Shown piece by piece: positions 58,553 to 64,000 of a stretch of 64,000 nt of DNA. The first letter of the stretch is position 1, and each line of letters opens with the position of its first letter. Made by a program: the position numbers and the translations under genes. Source of the stretch: Glycomyces amatae (GTDB lineage: Bacteria > Actinomycetota > Actinomycetes > Mycobacteriales > Micromonosporaceae); contig NZ_JAJLQZ010000015.1 in assembly GCF_020991375.1 (NCBI RefSeq), forward strand, positions 1 through 64,000, read 5' to 3'. Below the pieces are notes generated by a model. It was not told where the DNA came from. It saw only the letters and a program-made list of their open reading frames with translations, and did not search any database.

Positions 58553-59668
58553 CTAGTGCTTGTAGGGGTCGGCGGCGTCGCGGAGGCCGTCGCCGACGAA
58601 GTTGAACGCCAGGACCACGAGCACCACGCATATGCCCGGGATGAGCAGCCACGGCGCGCCCGACAGGACGCTCCACTTGCTCGCGTCCTGGAGCTGCACG
58701 CCCCAGGAGACCGCCGGCGGGCGCAGGCCCATGCCCAGCCACGAGAGCGCGGTCTCGGCCAGGATCATGCCGGGGATCGACAGCGACAGCGCCGCGATGA
58801 TGTGCGAGGAGAACGAGGGCAGCATGTGCCGGAACATGACCCGGGCGTGGCCGGAGCCGTCCAGCAGGGCCGAGGTCACGAACTCCTCGTTGCGCAGGGC
58901 GAGGAAGCGCCCGCGCACTTCTCTGGCGAGGCCGGTCCACGCCACCAGCGCGAGGATCGTGGTGATGATGAAGTACCTGGCCACCGGCCCCATCTGGGCC
59001 GGCATGGCGGCCGCGAGGCCGAGCCACAGCGGGATGGAGGGGACGGACATGATGAGCTCGATGATCCGCTGCACGGTGTTGTCGATCCACCCGCCGAAGT
59101 AGCCCGAGACGGCGCCGAGGACGATGCCGAGCAGGAACGCCAGCAGCACGCCGATGATGCCGACCGAGGCCGAGACGCGGGTGGCGTACACGAGCTGGCT
59201 CAGCAGGTCCTGGCCGTCGGTGGTGGTCCCGAACAGGTACATGGGGTCGTCGGGGTCCTCGGGTCCGATGAGGTGGCGGTCCATCGGGATGAGGCCGAAC
59301 AGCTCGTACTCCTCGCCCTTGACGAAGAAGCCGACGTCGACGCGGTCCTCGGGGTCCGGCTCGTACGTGATCCGCAGCGAGCGCGGGTCCTGCTCGGACG
59401 TGTAGCCGTCGACGTGGAGCCCGAACTCGAACCCGTCGGGGCCGTCGGTGTCCCAGAGCTTCAGGACCTGCGGCGGGGCGGTGGTGTACTCGGAGTCGCG
59501 GTGGCGGGCGTTGAACGGGGCGATGAACTCGCACAGTGCGATCACGATGAGCATCGCGGCGAGGAGCCATGCGGAGAAGTACGCGAGCCGGTGCTTCTTG
59601 AAGGCCCACCACACGAGCTTGCGCTGGGAGGCGCGGGTGCGCTTCATCTCAGCATTCGCAACACTCAT
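58553..59668 (-). CDS. Opp-type ABC importer permease (OppC-like)
   Basis: 371 residues with an N-terminal helix, a large extracytoplasmic loop of about 150 residues, then five membrane helices with the EAA-type loop. GGAGGAA precedes the ATG. The 118-base gap to oppB has no gene. Confidence 0.92.
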   Translation of the reverse strand: MSVANAEMKRTRASQRKLVWWAFKKHRLAYFSAWLLAAMLIVIALCEFIAPFNARHRDSEYTTAPPQVLKLWDTDGPDGFEFGLHVDGYTSEQDPRSLRITYEPDPEDRVDVGFFVKGEEYELFGLIPMDRHLIGPEDPDDPMYLFGTTTDGQDLLSQLVYATRVSASVGIIGVLLAFLLGIVLGAVSGYFGGWIDNTVQRIIELIMSVPSIPLWLGLAAAMPAQMGPVARYFIITTILALVAWTGLAREVRGRFLALRNEEFVTSALLDGSGHARVMFRHMLPSFSSHIIAALSLSIPGMILAETALSWLGMGLRPPAVSWGVQLQDASKWSVLSGAPWLLIPGICVVLVVLAFNFVGDGLRDAADPYKH

Positions 59669-59786
59669 TTTTCCTCCATTGCGAGGGCATGGGAGTTCAA
59701 GGAGTGCGTCAGGGGGCAATCTGGCAAGGGTCGTGAGGAGCTAGTGCTGCGCGCACTTGCGACGAGCGAGCCGCAGATCAGATTGT

Positions 59787-60794
59787 TCACTGGCGTGCTC
59801 CTTGAGCCCCCATGAGTCGGATGCGGGGGTCTAGCCAGCCGAGGAGCAGGTCCGAGATCAGCGTGCCGATGACGGTGACGACGCTGAGGACCATGATGAT
59901 CGAGCCGGCCAGGTACATGTCCTGGGACTTCAGGGAGCCCAGCAGGATCGGGCCGAGCGTCGGCAGGCTCAGGATCTGGCCGACGACGATGTCGCCGACC
60001 AGGAGCAGCGGCAGCACCCAGCCGATCGTGGACACGAACGGGTTGAGCGCCACGCGCAGCGGGTAGCGGCGCAGCAGCGGGCCCTCGGGGACGCCGCGGG
60101 CGCGGGCGGCCGTGACGTAGGGGCGGCGCAGCTCGTCGAGGAGGTTGTTGCGGATGATCCGCACCAGCCCCGCGACGCCGGCCGTGCCGATGACGAGCAT
60201 CGGGATCCACAGGTGCCCCAGGAGGTCCAGGAGCTTGCCGAGGTTCCACGACGCGTCGCACCACTCGGGCGAGCACAGTCCCGAGGGCACCGATCCGAAC
60301 CAGGTCACGCTGAAGTAGATGAACACCAGCGCGATGAGGAAGTTCGGGGTGGCGAGCCCGAGGAAGCTGACGGTGGTGACCGCGTAGTCGCCGACCGAGT
60401 GCTGCTTGACGGCCGAGTAGATGCCGATCGGGAAGGCCAGCGCCCACGTCACCAGCAGGGTGATGACCGAGACCGCGAGGGTCCAGCCGAGCCGCGGGGC
60501 GATGACCTGCGAGACGGGCTTCTCATGCTCGAAGGACATGCCCAGGTCGCCGTGCACGACGATCTGCGTGAACCAGTGCCAGTACTGCTGGAGGAGGTTG
60601 CCGTCGAGGCCGTAGCGGACCCGCAGGTTCTCGATGTCCTGCAGCGTCAGGTTCTGCCCCTGCGCCGCGTAGCGGGACTGGAGGGCGGTCACGTAGTCGC
60701 CGGGCGGCAGGTTGATGATCACGAACACCACCAGCGAGATCGCCAGCAGTGTCGCCGCCATGTAGAAGGCACGGCGACCCAGGTATCGAAGCAC
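59787..60794 (-). CDS. Opp-type ABC importer permease (OppB-like)
   Basis: 335 residues. Six membrane helices with the family N-terminus (RRAFYMAATLLAISLVVFV). GTG start, 21 bases after oppA. Confidence 0.93.
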   Translation of the reverse strand: MLRYLGRRAFYMAATLLAISLVVFVIINLPPGDYVTALQSRYAAQGQNLTLQDIENLRVRYGLDGNLLQQYWHWFTQIVVHGDLGMSFEHEKPVSQVIAPRLGWTLAVSVITLLVTWALAFPIGIYSAVKQHSVGDYAVTTVSFLGLATPNFLIALVFIYFSVTWFGSVPSGLCSPEWCDASWNLGKLLDLLGHLWIPMLVIGTAGVAGLVRIIRNNLLDELRRPYVTAARARGVPEGPLLRRYPLRVALNPFVSTIGWVLPLLLVGDIVVGQILSLPTLGPILLGSLKSQDMYLAGSIIMVLSVVTVIGTLISDLLLGWLDPRIRLMGAQGARQ

Positions 60795-60815
60795 TTCTTC
60801 TGTTCCCCAGTCCGG

Positions 60816-62861
60816 TCAGGCCTCGTCGATGTACCACTGCTCGGGAGCCGCCGGTCCGGGCGTCCCGTACGTGGGGTTCTCCGGCATGGCGCCGCCGGTG
60901 TTCTTGAGCCGGTTCGCGACGACCGCCCAGGCGCCCTGGCCGCGGACGGTGCCGATGGCGTAGAACTGCTCCTTGGCGATGGCGAGGATCTGCTTGAAGA
61001 TCTCGTCGCGGGCGGCCTCGTCGGGCTCGGCCTTGAGCTGGTCGTACAGGTCCCACTGCTCGGTGATCTCGGCGGGGGGCTCTGCGACGAGCGCCTCCTG
61101 GGTGGTGCCGTTGGTGTACTGCTCGGACCACTGGCGGGCGAAGAACGCGCCGCCGCCCGGCCCGGCGGCCATGTACCAGTACACGGAGACGGTCTCGTCG
61201 ATGTTGCCGCCGTCGCCGGTCCACACGGTCAGGTCGTAGTCGAACTCGTTGACGAGGACCTGCCAGTTCTCGCGGGGCTGGCTGCCGATGTGCAGCTGGA
61301 CGCCGACCGCGGCCCACATGTCCACCATCATGTCGAGGGCGTTGATCCAGATGGTGCCCAGGAGGGCGTCGTCGGCGACGGCGGCGGTGAACTCCAGGCG
61401 CGTGCCGTCCGGGGAGGTGCGGACGCCGTCGGAGCCGGTGGTGTACCCGGCGGCGTCGAGGGTCTGGTTCGCGAGGTCGGGGTCGAACTCGGTGTACTGG
61501 GTGTCGAACTCCTCGTCGTAGAAGCGGGACTCGGGCCGGGGCGCGGCCTGGGCGGGCTCGCCGACGCGGTTCCAGAGGACGTCGATGAGCTCCTGGCGGT
61601 TGATCGCGTGCGACATGGCGATGCGGAACTGCTTGTCCTGGAAGATCTTCCGCAGCCCGGCGTCGCGGTGGTTCATGTTGAACCCGATGTTCATGTCGCT
61701 GGAGTAGGTCGACTCGAGGTCGACGACGGTGTAGTCGCCGCTCTCCTCGCCGTCGACGGCGTCGGCGCGGTGGGCGTTGTCGTTGAAGTGCCGCGAGTGG
61801 AAGTCGTAGTCGCCGTTGATCGCGTGGGCGAACATGGTCTCGACGTCGGCGATGATGTTGTAGCGGACCTCGTCGAGGTACGGCAGCTGGCTGCCCTCCT
61901 CGTCCACCTTCCAGTAGTACGGGTTGCGCTCGAACAGCGCGTGGTCGGCGTCCGAGATGGGCTTCTTGCAGAGCCACGGGAGCAGGGTCGGCAGGTCCGG
62001 GTTCTCCCACAGGAAGTTCCAGAGGTTGCCCTTGGAGGTGAAGCGGGCGACCCAGCCGTCGAAGCCCTCGTCGATCGCCTCCTGGTCGGCGTTCGCGTTG
62101 AAGTCGACATGGAACTGCTCGAGGTAGTGGCGCGGGTACATGGTGAAGCGCTGGCCGGAGGTGCCGGCGGCCATGTCGTCGCGGAAGAGCGGCTTGGGGC
62201 TGCTGAACCGGACGATGAAGGTGTAGTCGTCGACGATCTCGAGCTCGGCGGGGGTGCCGTCGACGGCGGACAGCTCGCCCGGGACGCCTTGCGTCAGCTC
62301 GGTGTTGAGGGCGACGTTGTTGTAGGCGAACTCGACGTCGGCGGTGGTGAGCGGCTCGCCGTCGGACCACTTGACGCCCTCGCGGAGGGTGATCGTGAAC
62401 TCGGTGGCGTCGGCGTTCGGCTCGAAGCCGGAGGCGATGTTCGGCCGGATCTCCTGCCAGTCGCGGGAGCGCTCGAGCAGGTGCCCGTCGTTGATGGTGC
62501 GCCACAGCCACGGGCCGTCGGCGGCGCCGGTGATGGCGGTGTTCCAGGTGCCGCCGTAGACGCCCGTGGACTCGGCGACGGTGACGACGAGCGGCTCCTT
62601 GGGGAGGCGCTCCTCGACGGGGGGCAGGTCGCCGGCCTCGACGCGCTCGGCGAGCATGGGGGCCTCGGGGCCCTTCTCGCCGCCGCCTTCGCCGGAGTCG
62701 TTCTCGGTGGAGAAGAAGCTGCATCCGGCCGCGGCGGCGGTGACGGCCGCGCCGCCGGAGAGGACGAGGCCGCGGCGGGTGAGGGTGGGGTCGAGCCACT
62801 GGGGTGCGGATCGCGGCGGCCGCTTCTCGGAGGGGTTGGAGCGGGGCTGCTGAGTGCTCAT
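60816..62861 (-). CDS. Opp-type substrate-binding lipoprotein (SBP_bac_5)
   Basis: 681 residues. The signal region has a twin-arginine pair (RR at 29-30) and a lipobox ending at Cys47 (AAAAGC), so it is a Tat-exported lipoprotein. The body is the SBP_bac_5 fold used for peptides and, in several bacteria, for xylo- or manno-oligosaccharides. Context favours a sugar here. GGAAGGAG precedes the ATG. Confidence 0.92.
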   Translation of the reverse strand: MSTQQPRSNPSEKRPPRSAPQWLDPTLTRRGLVLSGGAAVTAAAAGCSFFSTENDSGEGGGEKGPEAPMLAERVEAGDLPPVEERLPKEPLVVTVAESTGVYGGTWNTAITGAADGPWLWRTINDGHLLERSRDWQEIRPNIASGFEPNADATEFTITLREGVKWSDGEPLTTADVEFAYNNVALNTELTQGVPGELSAVDGTPAELEIVDDYTFIVRFSSPKPLFRDDMAAGTSGQRFTMYPRHYLEQFHVDFNANADQEAIDEGFDGWVARFTSKGNLWNFLWENPDLPTLLPWLCKKPISDADHALFERNPYYWKVDEEGSQLPYLDEVRYNIIADVETMFAHAINGDYDFHSRHFNDNAHRADAVDGEESGDYTVVDLESTYSSDMNIGFNMNHRDAGLRKIFQDKQFRIAMSHAINRQELIDVLWNRVGEPAQAAPRPESRFYDEEFDTQYTEFDPDLANQTLDAAGYTTGSDGVRTSPDGTRLEFTAAVADDALLGTIWINALDMMVDMWAAVGVQLHIGSQPRENWQVLVNEFDYDLTVWTGDGGNIDETVSVYWYMAAGPGGGAFFARQWSEQYTNGTTQEALVAEPPAEITEQWDLYDQLKAEPDEAARDEIFKQILAIAKEQFYAIGTVRGQGAWAVVANRLKNTGGAMPENPTYGTPGPAAPEQWYIDEA

Positions 62862-62991
62862 CGGTGAGCGCTCCTTCCGTGGTCGCGCGCAGTGCGTGCG
62901 GTCTGGTTCGCACGCTGCGTCGAAAGGGGTACGACGAGGCGCTGCACGGCCCCGTCGAGTACCGAAACTACTGATCTATTTCCGGAAGTAA

Positions 62992-63135
62992 ACCGAAAAC
63001 TTTCGGTAATAGCGGTGAGACTACGGCAACACCAAAACAGCGTCAAGGCTGGTAAGTCGCCTCGGATATCACGATCGGATCACGATTGGCAATCGCATTC
63101 CTCTGACCTGCGACTGAACAGTTTCGAAAGTTTCG
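62992..63135. promoter_or_regulatory. Two CGAAANTTTCG-type operators before the opp-GH42 operon
   Basis: ACCGAAAACTTTCGGT (62992-63007; 7-bp arms around a 2-base centre) and CGAAAGTTTCG (63125-63135; exact 5-bp arms around one base). A further half site ACCGAAACTA lies at 62961. The 305-base spacer 62862-63166 is otherwise empty and AT-richer than its surroundings. Confidence 0.65.
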
Positions 63136-63166
63136 GCCGAACATCCAGTGACGCCGGTCGATGCGG

Positions 63167-63679
63167 TCAGCGGTGTTCGCGATGCGGCGGGAGGCCGTGC
63201 CGGTGGCCCTCCCAGAGGCTGCGCATGACGAAGATCTTCTCGTCGAGCGCGGCGTCGACCGACAGGGCGCGGCCGGAGTAGGGGGCCTGGAGGCGCCAGG
63301 GCCGCTGGGCCGGGTCGTTCAGGTAGACCACCGGGACGGTCCGCCCGGCCCGGCGCTCGGCGCGGATGTCGGCGATGTCGGTCCAGGCCGCGAACCGCTC
63401 GGCGCGCGGAGCGCCCCCGGCCGCGTCGGACTCGATCGGGCGCATCCCGCGGTCGTCGAGCACCACGCCGTGCCGCCGGGCCCCGGCGTAGGCGACCGCC
63501 AGCGCGACGGCGGCGGCGACGAGGACCAGGCCCAGGAGGGTGAGGCGGTACCAGTGGCCCACGGCGAGCATGTAGCCGACCGCGGGGACCAGGGCGACCG
63601 CGGCGGCGAGGAGCGAGAGGAACAGCGCCCGGCCGAGCACCTGACGGGACGTCGGACGGAATGTGATCTTGACGGCCAT
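63167..63679 (-). CDS. Membrane-anchored PH-domain-like protein
   Basis: 170 residues from ATG 63679. Two N-terminal helices (LFLSLLAAAVALVPAVGYML and LLGLVLVAAAVALAVAYA) precede a small beta-rich domain like bacterial PH domains, with WTDIADIRAERR typical. Function unknown. Not clearly part of the opp operon. Confidence 0.7.
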   Translation of the reverse strand: MAVKITFRPTSRQVLGRALFLSLLAAAVALVPAVGYMLAVGHWYRLTLLGLVLVAAAVALAVAYAGARRHGVVLDDRGMRPIESDAAGGAPRAERFAAWTDIADIRAERRAGRTVPVVYLNDPAQRPWRLQAPYSGRALSVDAALDEKIFVMRSLWEGHRHGLPPHREHR

Positions 63680-63815
63680 CGCCACCCCCACCGGGCGCGA
63701 TCGGCCGCCCTTGCGCTGATCGTGCCACGCCGGGCGCGGGCGTCAAGCGACAATCCGACAGAAACCGGACCGGGCACCCCGCATTCCACGCGTCCGGGTG
63801 TGTCAGGCTGGACCC

Positions 63816-64000
63816 ATGACGAGCACTGACGTGGCGAGCACCGGCGCCCCCGTTCCGCGACGGCGCCTGCGGGTCCGCCGCTCGGCGGCGATCACCGGCG
63901 CGGCCTTCGTGTCCTGGCTGATGGTCGCCCCGCTGTCCCTGTCGCTCATCGTCGAGCAGCCGCTGTGGGGGGCCTTCTCCGCCGTCCTCGGCGCGGTCCT
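63816..64000 (+). CDS. Truncated gene at the window end (membrane protein)
   Basis: ATG 63816; the first 61 residues contain an Arg-rich stretch (VPRRRLRVRRSA) and the start of hydrophobic segments. The frame runs off the end of the window. Divergent from the PH-domain gene. Nothing more can be said. Confidence 0.5.
   Translation, partial: MTSTDVASTGAPVPRRRLRVRRSAAITGAAFVSWLMVAPLSLSLIVEQPLWGAFSAVLGAV

Noticed and set aside
60213-62867. 884-codon plus-strand open frame opposite oppA/oppB
   Set aside because: Antisense shadow with repetitive Val/Gly/Glu composition; the minus strand carries clear transporter genes.

Overview
The window is 64 kb of very GC-rich DNA with dense genes, strong codon bias, GTG/TTG starts and many promoters of the form TANNNT placed 6-7 bases before a start codon (leaderless genes). 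Together with an actinobacterial ctaE-qcrCAB respiratory cluster, a response-regulator-like gene next to trpD, a DUF3159 gene and a DUF222-HNH gene, this points to a soil-type, plant-polymer-degrading actinomycete. A relative of Glycomyces or Micromonosporales is my inference and is not proven by the sequence. I saw no rRNA, tRNA, CRISPR array or insertion sequence.

Layout. 0-6 kb: xylan use (alpha-xylosidase and xylulokinase, Dps, a secreted GH10-CBM2 xylanase). 6-9.6 kb: leuS behind a leader-peptide attenuator. 9.7-14.4 kb: a MoxR / DUF58 / transglutaminase operon. 14.4-18.2 kb: a DEDDh exonuclease-GIY-YIG fusion and an RSH-like HD protein. 18.2-22 kb: an accessory islet with a DUF222-HNH gene flanked by inverted arrays of ~75-bp repeats, plus a GNAT gene. 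22-28 kb: bc1 complex, cytochrome oxidase subunit III, an atypical receiver protein and trpD. 28-37.7 kb: zinc-ribbon and Nif3-like proteins, an XRE regulator, a metallophosphatase, an M3 peptidase, a Stealth phosphotransferase and a 2H phosphoesterase. 37.8-43.9 kb: cytochrome bd oxidase with its CydDC exporter. 44-51.3 kb: proC, a GNAT, a second (Tat-exported) GH10 xylanase, bacterioferritin and its ferredoxin under iron boxes, threonine aldolase and two poorly known proteins. 51.3-54.4 kb: the most unusual stretch, with two CRP-like cyclic-nucleotide-type regulators, each followed by a tiny membrane peptide, then a damaged nucleotidyltransferase-like gene and a convergent PycTM-like membrane protein. 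54.5-63 kb: a GH42 gene with a complete Opp-type ABC importer. The end holds a PH-type membrane protein and a truncated gene.

How it fits together. The second xylanase and the opp-GH42 operon both have CGAAANTTTCG-type palindromes upstream, so they probably form one regulon: xylan is cut outside the cell, oligosaccharides are imported by an Opp-like transporter, side sugars are removed by GH42 and alpha-xylosidase, and xylulokinase feeds the pentose phosphate pathway. The respiratory genes give both a bc1-aa3 branch and a bd branch. The leads most worth following are the repeat-flanked DUF222 islet, the paired CRP/micro-membrane-protein modules beside a PycTM-like gene, the leaderless leuS leader peptide, and the palindromic operator at 6.05 kb.
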